This document shows positions 1 through 10,720 of a stretch of 64,000 nucleotides of DNA, piece after piece. Origin of the DNA: Leptasterias polaris (taxonomy: Eukaryota; Echinodermata; Asteroidea; Forcipulatida; Asteriidae). Position numbers and translations under genes: made by a program. The stretch covers positions 1,550,001-1,614,000 of the forward strand of contig JAZGTN010000088.1 in assembly GCA_037783415.1 (NCBI GenBank), written 5' to 3'. The notes under the pieces are model-generated. The model saw only the letters and a list, made by a program, of their open reading frames with translations, did no database searches and was not told where the DNA came from. Within the stretch, counting starts at the first letter, position 1. Each line of letters begins with the position of its first letter.

Positions 1-24
1 GAGAGGGTTACGATCATCGCAACT

Positions 25-389
25 AATAAGCCATTTGCGAGTTACATTTGAATAATGTCTGGTACAATGACTTGTTTAGTCACAAGTTACCGCTTAAATT
101 TGAATTCCTCAGACTATCGAGACAGTTGCTATGTCACATGATTAGGGGCAAGCTTTTGCTTAGTTACGTAAGAGACGGTGAACACCCATACACAATTCTG
201 AATGGATGTGTATGACACAATGGTACCAGGGTTTGCTCATCTGGAGGTTGCTATACAAAAGCTTGCCCCGAACCATGTGACATAGCAACTGTCTCGATAG
301 TCTGAGGAATTCAAATTTAAGCGGTAACTTGTGACTAAACTAGTCATTGTACCAGACATTATTCAAATTTAACTCGCAAATGGCTTATT
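25..389. repeat. Fold-back element with 134 bp inverted arms (unit 1 copy)
   Basis: The left arm 25-158 (AATAAGCCATTTGCGAG...) and right arm 256-389 (...CTCGCAAATGGCTTATT) are reverse complements over 134 bp with four mismatches. The 97 bp loop (159-255) holds a smaller hairpin, CATACACA at 187-194 with TGTGTATG at 207-214. The same structure occurs in every unit at about +24 to +388 from the unit start. I see no convincing target-site duplication, so it could be an old MITE-like or fold-back transposon or a palindrome that arose inside the satellite. It could extrude as a cruciform or fold as a hairpin RNA. Confidence 0.93.
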
Positions 390-843
390 CTGATACAGTG
401 TTTTGGGTTTCTTTTTTTGCAATTGTTTCTTCAATAAAATGTTTTTTGCAGTATTTCATGTAACTTTTATTGCGTAGTTGCATCAACAAATGACAAAAAT
501 GAAAATAATAAACAATAAATAAATAAATAAAATAACCAAAAAAAGCGTCACAGTAAAATCTCATACCTTATATTATATTTAAAAAAAGATTAAAAAGTTA
601 CGTTGCTGGTAGTGTCAGGCGTTCACGCGCTGGAGAGGTTTAGATAGCGCACACTACGCCCCTCTTCTGCAGCAACGATTAGTTCCCTTATTTTGTGGCA
701 AATTGACCCAGCAGCATATCCTCCCCTGTCTCCCCTGCCTAGCCACTAGGGCCCTGACCACTTTAGGGGAGGAAGCAAGGCAGATCCCAATCACACTGTT
801 GCCACAGACAGCAAAAGGCCTTGAACCTATATTAGTGCAGACG

Positions 844-854
844 GCATTCGAACC
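844..854 (-). promoter_or_regulatory. Pol III box B-like motif
   Basis: The minus strand reads GGTTCGAATGC, one mismatch from GGTTCGANTCC. With the box A at 899-909 it forms an internal pol III promoter pair. Whether it is used cannot be told from sequence. Confidence 0.7.
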
Positions 855-898
855 CGGATCGCGTGGTCCAAGTGTTGAGACAGTCCCAGCACCTTATC

Positions 899-909
899 CC
901 ACTGCGCTA
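899..909 (-). promoter_or_regulatory. Pol III box A-like motif
   Basis: The minus strand reads TAGCGCAGTGG, a full match to the TRGYNNARNGG consensus. It lies 44 bp upstream of the box B, a distance typical of class II tRNAs with a long variable arm. It is conserved in all 26 units. Confidence 0.7.
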
Positions 910-1137
910 GTAAGGTGTTGGTACTTTTACCCGTGAGTTTACAATGTATAGCCATACGAGTGCACCCAACCAGACTGGGAGAAAACAACAGACGGCAACA
1001 TGTATCTATACTGAATGGAGACTCAAAAATTAACAAAATGAAAAAGGAAGAAGAAATATATAAGCAAATCAATGAAATAAACAATTCAATAAATGAAGCA
1101 AACCAAAAACAAAAAAGATTAATCTTAAAAGTTGAGA

Positions 1138-1196
1138 CCCCCCCCCCCAAAAAAAAATAAAAATAAATAAAATAAAAAATAATAAATAAAAAAAAC
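1138..1196 (+). repeat. Hypervariable poly-C / A-rich tract (unit 1 copy)
   Basis: A C run is followed by an A-rich low-complexity stretch with TAAA-type repeats. Across units 1-26 I count C runs of 11, 9, 12, 10, 10, 9, 9, 9, 10, 13, 9, 13, 12, 8, 8, 9, 12, 11, 9, 9, 10, 9, 10, 9, 10 and 11. It is the main source of length difference between otherwise near-identical units. Some of the variation could be sequencing error in homopolymers. Confidence 0.9.
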
Positions 1197-1232
1197 ACCC
1201 AATAAACGGTATAATTATTTTGAATTAGAACG

Positions 1233-1242
1233 TTTTGGGGGT
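1233..1242. other. 10 bp palindrome in the satellite, retrotransposon target in unit 12
   Basis: GTCATG is followed by the perfect palindrome around CTATTAATAG in this linker (approximate position in unit 1). In unit 12 the Ty3/gypsy element sits inside this palindrome, between CTAT and TAATAG. In unit 3 the palindrome is broken (CTATTAATAT, near 5532). Confidence 0.75.
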
Positions 1243-1312
1243 CATGCTATTAATAGATTGCGTAAATATAAGAATCTATCACAACCTGGGGGTTCTGTGC
1301 TTCAACCTTTGA

Positions 1313-2048
1313 GGAGACTTGATCAATTTAGGCGTTAAAGTTGGCCCTATTTGACCGGGGAAGTGGAGAAGTGCTTCACGAAAACTGGCAGCAAGTCGGT
1401 TTAGGGAAAATTTCATTTTCTGGTGTGTTTTTTTCTGGGGTCGCTAGAAAAAATTCCAAACGGCTGACCTGCCAAAAATTGAAAAGAATTCTGAAGTTAA
1501 TAGTTGTCCGGAGACTTACACGATTTTTAGCATTGGTTCCTATGGGAGTTTATTTAGTGGGGAGTCCAAGGCCCGTCTAGTTTGTTTCCTTCCAAGTGAA
1601 AACACCTCAACGCCGGTGAAGGTTTCCCTACGTCCGGGCATCAATCTTGAAAAATTTCCCTACCCAAAAAATTAATAAATAAAAATTATATATTAATTGC
1701 AACGGAAAAGAAAATTAAATGCTACGCGGCAATTAAACCAACAAATTATGTTGCATTATTCTGATTTGTGTTTTTCGTACAGATGAAAAAAAAAAAAAAT
1801 ACGGCTTGGGTAAACAATGTAAAAATTACGGGGTGACATGTCATGCTTATAAAGCGCCGCGAGTCCGGTTTCACGGACTGACCGGCTGATATCTAGTTCC
1901 CATCATGGTGTGGCGACCGAGTCACAGCATTTCCTTTCCTGTCTTGAGCACCCAACTAAATGCACTCCCACTTGCCCACTTCTCCAGCAGAGTCCACTTG
2001 CCAAGTAAAATAGGGCCAACTTTAAAAGCCTAAATTTATCAAGTCTCC
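1313..2048. repeat. 736 bp module with 43 bp terminal inverted repeats (unit 1 copy)
   Basis: The left end 1313-1355 (GGAGACTTGATCAATTTAGG...) and right end 2006-2048 are reverse complements with only a few differences over 43 bp. The interior has no transposase-like frame. A 79-codon frame that recurs in most units starts with TTG and has no recognisable domain. The layout fits a non-autonomous TIR DNA transposon frozen into the satellite unit. I find no clear target-site duplication, so its superfamily is unknown. It is present at the same place in all complete units. Confidence 0.75.
1834..1854 (+). promoter_or_regulatory. Promoter-like palindrome plus TATA motif
   Basis: The perfect palindrome TGACATGTCA (1834-1843) is followed 4 bp later by TATAAAG (1848-1854). 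Downstream is a short G+C-richer stretch with a 6 bp stem hairpin (AGTCCG 1862-1867 with CGGACT 1874-1879). The arrangement looks like a core promoter and is repeated in every unit, but nothing in the sequence shows that it is used. Confidence 0.35.
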
Positions 2049-2145
2049 CCTGCACTGCGTGGCTCTATATGCATGTGTACAAGTCCAGCCCCAACAATGA
2101 AACCGCAGTCACATGCATACAGTCACCATTTATTTTAAAATACTA

Positions 2146-4288
2146 GAGAGGGTTACGATCATCGCAACTAATAAGCCATTTGCGAGTTACATTTGAATAA
2201 TGTCTGGTACAATGACTTGTTTAGTCACAAGTTACCGCTTAAATTTGAATTCCTCAGACTATCGAGACAGTTGCTATGTCACATGATTAGGGCAAGCTTT
2301 TGCTTAGTTACGTAAGAGACGGTGAACACCCATACACAATTCTGAATGGATGTGTATGACACAATGGTACCAGGGTTTGCTCATCTGGAGGTTGCTATAC
2401 AAAAGCTTGCCCCGAACCATGTGACATAGCAACTGTCTCGATAGTCTGAGGAATTCAAATTTAAGCGGTAACTTGTGACTAAACTAGTCATTGTACCAGA
2501 CATTATTCAAATTTAACTCGCAAATGGCTTATTCTGATACAGTGTTTTGGGTTTCTTTTTTTGCAATTGTTTCTTCAATAAAATGTTTTTTGCAGTATTT
2601 CATGTAACTTTTATTGCGTAGTTGCATCAACAAATGACAAAAATGAAAATAATAAACAATAAATAAATAAATAAAATAACCAAAAAAAGCGTCACAGTAA
2701 AATCTCATACCTTATATTATATTTAAAAAAATATTAAAAAGTTACGTTGCTGGTAGTGTCAGGCGTTCACGCGCTGGAGAGGTTTAGATAGCGCACACTA
2801 CGCCCCTCTTCTGCAGCAACGATTAGTTCCCTTATTTTGTGGCAAATTGACCCAGCAGCATATCCTCCCCTGTCTCCCCTGCCTAGCCACTAGGGCCCTG
2901 ACCACTTTAGGGGAGGAAGCAAGGCAGATCCCAATCACACTGTTGCCACAGACAGCAAAAGGCCTTGAACCTATATTAGTGCAGACGGCATTCGAACCCG
3001 GATCGCGTGGTCCAAGTGTTGAGACAGTCCCAGCACCTTATCCCACTGCGCTAGTAAGGTGTTGGTACTTTTACCCGTGAGTTTACAATGTATAGCCATA
3101 CGAGTGCACCCAACCAGACTGGGAGAAAACAACAGACGGCAACATGTATCTATACTGAATGGAGACTCAAAAATTAACAAAATGAAAAAGGAAGAAGAAA
3201 TATATAAGCAAATCAATGAAATAAACAATTCAATAAATGAAGCAAACCAAAAACAAAAAAGATTAATCTTAAAAGTTGAGACCCCCCCCCAAAAAAAAAA
3301 TAAAAAATAAATAAAATAAAAAATAATAAATAAAAAAAACACCCAATAAACGGTATAATTATTTTGAATTAGAACGTTTTGGGGTCATGCTATTAATAGA
3401 TTGCGTAAATATAAGAATCTATCACAACCTGGGGGTTCTGTGCTTCAACTTTTGAGGAGACTTGATCAATTTAGGCGTTAAAGTTGGCCCTATTTGACCG
3501 GGGAAGTGGAGAAGTGCTTCACGAAAACTGGCAGCAAGTCGGTTTAGGGAAAATTTCATTTTCTGGTGTGTTTTTTTCTGGGGTCGCTAGAAAAAATTCC
3601 AAACGGCTGACCTGCCAAAAATTGAAAAGAATTCTGAAGTTAATAGTTGTCCGGAGACTTACACGATTTTTAGCATTGGTTCCTATGGGAGTTTATTTAG
3701 TGGGGAGTCCAAGGCCCGTCTAGTTTGTTTCCTTCCAAGTGAAAACACCTCAACGCCGGTGAAGGTTTCCCTACGACCGGGCATCAATCTTGAAAAATTT
3801 CCCTACCCAAAAAATTAATAAATAAAAATTATATATTAATTGCAACGGAAAAGAAAATTAAATGCTACGCGGCAATTAAACCAACAAATTATGTTGCATT
3901 ATTCTGATTTGTGTTTTTCGTACAGATGAAAAAAATAAAAAATACGGCTTGGGTAAACAATGTAAAAATTACGGGGTGACATGTCATGCTTATAAAGCGC
4001 CGCGAGTCCGGTTTCACGGACTGACCGGCTGATATCTAGTTCCCATCATGGTGTGGCGACCGAGTCACAGCATTTCCTTTCCTGTCTTGAGCACCCAACT
4101 AAATGCACTCCCACTTGCCCACTTCTCCAGCAGAGTCCACTTGCCAAGTAAAATAGGGCCAACTTTAAAAGCCTAAATTTATCAAGTCTCCCCTGCACTG
4201 CGTGGCTCTATATGCATGTGTACAAGTCCAGCCCCAACAATGAAACCGCAGTCACATGCATACAGTCACCAATTATTTTAAAATACTA
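2146..4288 (+). repeat. Satellite unit 2 (2143 bp)
   Basis: The tRNA-like head is at 2981-3060 on the minus strand. The left fold-back arm has lost one G (GATTAGGGCAAGC). The terminal-inverted-repeat module spans about 3456-4191. The C run is 9. Confidence 0.95.
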
Positions 4289-6431
4289 GAGAGGGTTACG
4301 ATCATCGCAACTAATAAGCCATTTGCGAGTTACATTTGAATAATGTCTGGTACAATGACTTGTTTAGTCACAAGTTACCGCTTAAATTTGAATTCCTCAG
4401 ACTATCGAGACAGTTGCTATGTCACATGATTAGGGGCAAGCTTTTGCTTAGTTACATAAGAGACGGTGAACACCCATACACAATTCTGAATGGATGTGTA
4501 TGACACAATGGTACCAGGGTTTGCTCATCTGGAGGTTGCTATACAAAAGCTTGCCCCGAACCATGTGACATAGCAACTGTCTCGATAGTCTGAGGAATTC
4601 AAATTTAAGCGGTAACTTGTGACTAAACAAGTCATTGTACCAGACATTATTCAAATGTAACTCGCAAATGGCTTATTCTGATACAGTGTTTTGGGTTTCT
4701 TTTTTTGCAATTGTTTCTTCAATAAAATGTTTTTTGCAGTATTTCATGTAACTTTTATTGCGTAGTTGCATCAACAAATGACAAAAATGAAAATAATAAA
4801 CAATAAATAAATAAATAAAATAACCCCAAAAAGCGTCACAGTAAAATCTCATACCTTATATTATATTTAAAAAAAGATTAAAAAGTTACGTTGCTGGTAG
4901 TGTCAGGCGTTCACGCGCTGGAGAGGTTTAGATAGCGCACACTACGCCCCTCTTCTGCAGCAACGATTAGTTCCCTTATTTTGTGGCAAATTGACCCAGC
5001 AGCATATCCTCCCCTGTCTCCCCTGCCTAGCCACTAGGGCCCTGACCACTTTAGGGGAGGAAGCAAGGCAGATCCCAATCACACTGTTGCCACAGACAGC
5101 AAAAGGCCTTGAACCTATAAGTGCAGACGGCATTCGAACCCGGATCGCGTGGTCCAAGTGTTGAGACAGTCCCAGCACCTTATCCCACTGCGCTAGTAAG
5201 GTGTTGGTACTTTTACCCGTGAGTTTACAATGTATAGCCATACGAGTGCACCCAACCAGACTGGGAGAAAACAACAGACGGCAACATGTATCTATACTGA
5301 ATGGAGACTCAAAAATTAACAAAATGAAAAAGGAAGAAGAAATATATAAGCAAATCAATGAAATAAACAATTCAATAAATGAAGCAAACCAAAAACAAAA
5401 AAAATTAATCTTAAAAGTTGAGACCCCCCCCCCCCAAAAAAAAATAAAATAAATAAAATAAAAAATAATAAATAAAAAAAACACCCAATAAACGGTATAA
5501 TTATTTTGAATTAGAACGTTTTGGGGGTCATGCTATTAATATATTGCGTAAATATAAGAATCTATCACAACCTGGGGGTTCTGTGCTTCAACTTTTGAGG
5601 AGACTTGATCAATTTAGGCGTTAAAGTTGGCCCTATTTGACCGGGGAAGTGGAGAAGTGCTTCACGAAAACTGGCAGCAAGGCGGTTTAGGGAAAATTTC
5701 ATTTTCTGGTGTGTTTTTTTCTGGGGTCGCTAGAAAAAATTCCAAACGGCTGACCTGCCAAAAATTGAAAAGAATTCTGAAGTTAATAGTTGTCCGGAGA
5801 CTTACACGATTTTTAGCATTGGTTCCTATGGGAGTTTATTTAGTGGGGAGTCCAAGGCCCGTCTAGTTTGTTTCCTTCCAAGTGAAAACACCTCAACGCC
5901 GGTGAAGGTTTCCCTACGTCCGGGCATCAATCTTGAAAAATTTCCCTACCCAAAAAATTAATAAATAAAAATTATATATTAATTGCAACGGAAAAGAAAA
6001 TTAAATGCTACGCGGCAATTAAACCAACAAATTATGTTGCATTATTCTGATTTGTGTTTTTCGTACAGATGAAAAAAATAAAAAATACGGCTTGGGTAAA
6101 CAATGTAAAAATTACGGGGTGACATGTCATGCTTATAAAGCGCCGCGAGTCCGGTTTCACGGACTGACCGGCTGATATCTAGTTCCCATCATGGTGTGGC
6201 GACCGAGTCACAGCATTTCCTTTCCTGTCTTGAGCACCCAACTAAATGCACTCCCACTTGCCCACTTCTCCAGCAGAGTCCACTTGCCAAGTAAAATAGG
6301 GCCAACTTTAAAAGCCTAAATTTATCAAGTCTCCCCTGCACTGCGTGGCTCTATATGCATGTGTACAAGTCCAGCCCCAACAATGAAACCGCAGTCACAT
6401 GCATACAGTCACCAATTATTTTAAAATACTA
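4289..6431 (+). repeat. Satellite unit 3 (2143 bp), best-matched fold-back arms
   Basis: The right fold-back arm reads ACTAAACAAGTC and CAAATGTAAC where most units read ACTAAACTAGTC and CAAATTTAAC. This matches its own left arm and leaves two mismatches in 134 bp. A 4 bp deletion near 5119 (CCTATAAGTG) lies just outside the tRNA-like head (5124-5202). Units 3-7 share AACCCCAAAAAG. The C run is 12. Confidence 0.95.
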
Positions 6432-8576
6432 GAGAGGGTTACGATCATCGCAACTAATAAGCCATTTGCGAGTTACATTTGAATAATGTCTGGTACAATG
6501 ACTTGTTTAGTCACAAGTTACCGCTTAAATTTGAATTCCTCAGACTATCGAGACAGTTGCTATGTCACATGATTAGGGGCAAGCTTTTGCTTAGTTACGT
6601 AAGAGACGGTGAACACCCATACACAATTCTGAATGGATGTGTATGACACAATGGTACCAGGGTTTGCTCATCTGGAGGTTGCTATACAAAAGCTTGCCCC
6701 GAACCATGTGACATAGCAACTGTCTCGATAGTCTGAGGAATTCAAATTTAAGCGGTAACTTGTGACTAAACTAGTCATTGTACCAGACATTATTCAAATT
6801 TAACTCGCAAATGGCTTATTCTGATACAGTGTTTTGGGTTTCTTTTTTTGCAATTGTTTCTTCAATAAAATGTTTTTTGCAGTATTTCATGTAACTTTTA
6901 TTGCGTAGTTGCATCAACAAATGACAAAAATGAAAATAATAAACAATAAATAAATAAATAAAATAACCCCAAAAAGCGTCACAGTAAAATCTCATACCTT
7001 ATATTATATTTAAAAAAAGATTAAAAAGTTACGTTGCTGGTAGTGTCAGGCGTTCACGCGCTGGAGAGGTTTAGATAGCGCACACTACGCCCCTCTTCTG
7101 CAGCAACGATTAGTTCCCTTATTTTGTGGCAAATTGACCCAGCAGCATATCCTCCCCTGTCTCCCCTGCCTAGCCACTAGGGCCCTGACCACTTTAGGGG
7201 AGGAAGCAAGGCAGATCCCAATCACACTGTTGCCACAGACAGCAAAAGGCCTTGAACCTATATTAGTGCAGACGGCATTCGAACCCGGATCGCGTGGTCC
7301 AAGTGTTGAGACAGTCCCAGCACCTTATCCCACTGCGCTAGTAAGGTGTTGGTACTTTTACCCGTGAGTTTACAATGTATAGCCATACGAGTGCACCCAA
7401 CCAGACTGGGAGAAAACAACAGACGGCAACATGTATCTATACTGAATGGAGACTCAAAAATTAACAAAATGAAAAAGGAAGAAGAAATATATAAGCAAAT
7501 CAATGAAATAAACAATTCAATAAATGAAGCAAACCAAAAACAAAAAAGATTAATCTTAAAAGTTGAGACCCCCCCCCCAAAAAAAAAAAATAAATAAATA
7601 AAATAAAAAATAATAAATAAAAAAAACACCCAATAAACGGTATAATTATTTTGAATTAGAACGTTTTGGGGGTCATGCTATTAATAGATTGCGTAAATAT
7701 AAGAATCTATCACAACCTGGGGGTTCTGTGCTTCAACTTTTGAGGAGACTTGATCAATTTAGGCGTTAAAGTTGGCCCTATTTGACCGGGGAAGTGGAGA
7801 AGTGCTTCACGAAAACTGGCAGCAAGTCGGTTTAGGGAAAATTTCATTTTCTGGTGTGTTTTTTTCTGGGGTCGCTAGAAAAAATTCCAAACGGCTGACC
7901 TGCCGAAAATTGAAAAGAATTCTGAAGTTAATAGTTGTCCGGAGACTTACACGATTTTTAGCATTGGTTCCTATGGGAGTTTATTTAGTGGGGAGTCCAA
8001 GGCCCGTCTAGTTTGTTTCCTTCCAAGTGAAAACACCTCAACGCCGGTGAAGGTTTCCCTACGTCCGGGCATCAATCTTGAAAAATTTCCCTACCCAAAA
8101 AATTAATAAATAAAAATTATATATTAATTGCAACGGAAAAGAAAATTAAATGCTACGCGGCAATTAAACCAACAAATTATGTTGCATTATTCTGATTTGT
8201 GTTTTTCGTACAGATGAAAAAAAATAAAAATACGGCTTGGGTAAACAATGTAAAAATTACGGGGTGACATGTCATGCTTATAAAGCGCCGCGAGTCCGGT
8301 TTCACGGACTGACCGGCTGATATCTAGTTCCCATCATGGTGTGGCGACCGAGTCACAGCATTTCCTTTCCTGTCTTGAGCACCCAACTAAATGCACTCCC
8401 ACTTGCCCACTTCTCCAGCAGAGTCCACTTGCCAAGTAAAATAGGGCCAACTTTAAAAGCCTAAATTTATCAAGTCTCCCCTGCACTGCGTGGCTCTATA
8501 TGCATGTGTACAAGTCCAGCCCCAACAATGAAACCGCAGTCACATGCATACAGTCACCAATTATTTTAAAATACTA
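6432..8576 (+). repeat. Satellite unit 4 (2145 bp)
   Basis: The tRNA-like head is at 7269-7347 on the minus strand. The fold-back right arm is the common type, although units 3 and 5 on either side carry the left-arm-matching type. A private CTGCCGAAAATTG lies near 7912. It carries the units 3-7 AACCCCAAAAAG variant. The C run is 10. Confidence 0.95.
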
Positions 8577-10720
8577 GAGAGGGTTACGATCATCGCAACT
8601 AATAAGCCATTTGCGAGTTACATTTGAATAATGTCTGGTACAATGACTTGTTTAGTCACAAGTTACCGCTTAAATTTGAATTCCTCAGACTATCGAGACA
8701 GTTGCTATGTCACATGATTAGGGGCAAGCTTTTGCTTAGTTACGTAAGAGACGGTGAACACCCATACACAATTCTGAATGGATGTGTATGACACAATGGT
8801 ACCAGGGTTTGCTCATCTGGAGGTTGCTATACAAAAGCTTGCCCCGAACCATGTGACATAGCAACTGTCTCGATAGTCTGAGGAATTCAAATATAAGCGG
8901 TAACTTGTGACTAAACAAGTCATTGTACCAGACATTATTCAAATGTAACTCGCAAATGGCTTATTCTGATACAGTGTTTTGGGTTTCTTTTTTTGCAATT
9001 GTTTCTTCAATAAAATGTTTTTTGCAGTATTTCATGTAACTTTTATTGCGTAGTTGCATCAACAAATGACAAAAATGAAAATAATAAACAATAAATAAAT
9101 AAATAAAATAACCCCAAAAAGCGTCACAGTAAAATCTCATACCTTATATTATATTTAAAAAAAGATTAAAAAGTTACGTTGCTGGTAGTGTCAGGCGTTC
9201 ACGCGCTGGAGAGGTTTAGATAGCGCACACTACGCCCCTCTTCTGCAGCAACGATTAGTTCCCTTATTTTGTGGCAAATTGACCCAGCAGCATATCCTCC
9301 CCTGTCTCCCCTGCCTAGCCACTAGGGCCCTGACTACTTTAGGGGAGGAAGCAAGGCAGATCCCAATCACACTGTTGCCACAGACAGCAAAAGGCCTTGA
9401 ACCTATATTAGTGCAGACGGCATTCGAACCCGGATCGCGTGGTCCAAGTGTTGAGACAGTCCCAGCACCTTATCCCACTGCGCTAGTAAGGTGTTGGTAC
9501 TTTTACCCGTGAGTTTACAATGTATAGCCATACGAGTGCACCCAACCAGACTGGGAGAAAACAACAGACGGCAACATGTATCTATACTGAATGGAGACTC
9601 AAAAATTAACAAAATGAAAAAGGAAGAAGAAATATATAAGCAAATCAATGAAATAAACAATTCAATAAATGAAGCAAACCAAAAACAAAAAAGATTAATC
9701 TTAAAAGTTGAGACCCCCCCCCCAAAAAAAAATAAAAATAAATAAAATAAAAAATAATAAATAAAAAAAACACCCAATAAACGGTATAATTATTTTGAAT
9801 TAGAACGTTTTGGGGGTCATGCTATTAATAGATTGCGTAAATATAAGAATCTATCACAACCTGGGGGTTCTGTGCTTCAACTTTTGAGGAGACTTGATCA
9901 ATTTAGGCGTTAAAGTTGGCCCTATTTGACCGGGGAAGTGGAGAAGTGCTTCACGAAAACTGGCAGCAAGTCGGTTTAGGGAAAATTTCATTTTCTGGTG
10001 TGTTTTTTTCTGGGGTCGCTAGAAAAAATTCCAAACGGCTGACCTGCCAAAAATTGAAAAGAATTCTGAAGTTAATAGTTGTCCGGAGACTTACACGATT
10101 TTTAGCATTGGTTCCTATGGGAGTTTATTTAGTGGGGAGTCCAAGGCCCGTCTAGTTTGTTTCCTTCCAAGTGAAAACACCTCAACGCCGGTGAAGGTTT
10201 CCCTACGTCCGGGCATCAATCTTGAAAAATTTCCCTACCCAAAAAATTAATAAATAAAAATTATATATTAATTGCAACGGAAAAGAAAATTAAATGCTAC
10301 GCGGCAATTAAACCAACAAATTATGTTGCATTATTCTGATTTGTGTTTTTCGTACAGATGAAAAAAATAAAAAATACGGCTTGGGTAAACAATGTAAAAA
10401 TTACGGGGTGACATGTCATGCTTATAAAGCGCCGCGAGTCCGGTTTCACGGACTGACCGGCTGATATCTAGTTCCCATCATGGTGTGGCGACCGAGTCAC
10501 AGCATTTCCTTTCCTGTCTTGAGCACCCAACTAAATGCACTCCCACTTGCCCACTTCTCCAGCAGAGTCCACTTGCCAAGTAAAATAGGGCCAACTTTAA
10601 AAGCCTAAATTTATCAAGTCTCCCCTGCACTGCGTGGCTCTATATGCATGTGTACAAGTCCAGCCCCAACAATGAAACCGCAGTCACATGCATACAGTCA
10701 CCAATTATTTTAAAATACTA
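8577..10720 (+). repeat. Satellite unit 5 (2144 bp), well-matched fold-back arms
   Basis: The right fold-back arm shares with unit 3 both left-arm-matching bases (ACTAAACAAGTC, CAAATGTAAC) and has one private change (AAATATAAGCGG). The tRNA-like head is at 9414-9492 on the minus strand. It carries the units 3-7 AACCCCAAAAAG variant. The C run is 10. Confidence 0.95.

Larger units (their letters stand above)
601..916 (-). repeat. tRNA-derived SINE-like block (unit 1 copy)
   Basis: This block is richer in G+C than its surroundings. Read on the minus strand, it begins with a tRNA-like head (838-916) and continues through an unrecognised body to about 601, where it ends in T-rich sequence (CTTTTTAATC on the minus strand) that could act as a pol III stop. 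The head contains box A and box B at class II tRNA spacing, and its D-arm region reads like tRNA-Leu or tRNA-Ser. The acceptor stem does not pair, so it is not a functional tRNA. The body matches no SINE family I can name, and I cannot fix its limits from sequence alone. Confidence 0.6.
1..2145 (+). repeat. Satellite unit 1 (2145 bp), reference unit
   Basis: Module order: 25-389 fold-back; 390-600 AT-rich spacer with a TAAATAAATAAATAAAATAA tract; 601-916 SINE-like block with a tRNA-like head on the minus strand; 917-1137 A-rich segment; 1138-1196 C/A tract with 11 Cs; 1197-1312 short linker holding the CTATTAATAG palindrome; 1313-2048 module bounded by 43 bp inverted repeats; 2049-2145 linker. 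Private variants are CACCATTTATTTT near the end (other units have CACCAATTATTTT) and an uninterrupted A run near 1787-1799. Confidence 0.95.

Noticed and set aside
838..916. A functional tRNA-Leu or tRNA-Ser gene
   Set aside because: Boxes A and B fit, but the ends do not pair as an acceptor stem and I could not build a proper anticodon stem, so it is a tRNA-derived relic.
703..936. 77-codon plus-strand frame in each unit
   Set aside because: It runs antisense through the SINE-like block and tRNA-like head and is explained by that block.
915..1160. 81-85 codon lysine-rich plus-strand frame in each unit
   Set aside because: It has no ATG at its stated start, and its C-terminus is the variable homopolymer tract. 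The composition explains the lysine and asparagine content.
827..1198. Minus-strand hydrophobic frame of about 123 codons, repeated in most units
   Set aside because: It is mostly the translation of the C/A tract and the tRNA-like head. Its N-terminus changes with homopolymer length, and in unit 3 a 4 bp deletion outside the tRNA-like head extends it to 180 codons. There is no domain and no sign of selection.
1341..1580. 79-codon plus-strand frame in nearly every unit
   Set aside because: It starts with TTG, has no recognisable domain, is broken by a 4 bp deletion in unit 17, and is conserved only as much as the non-coding DNA around it.
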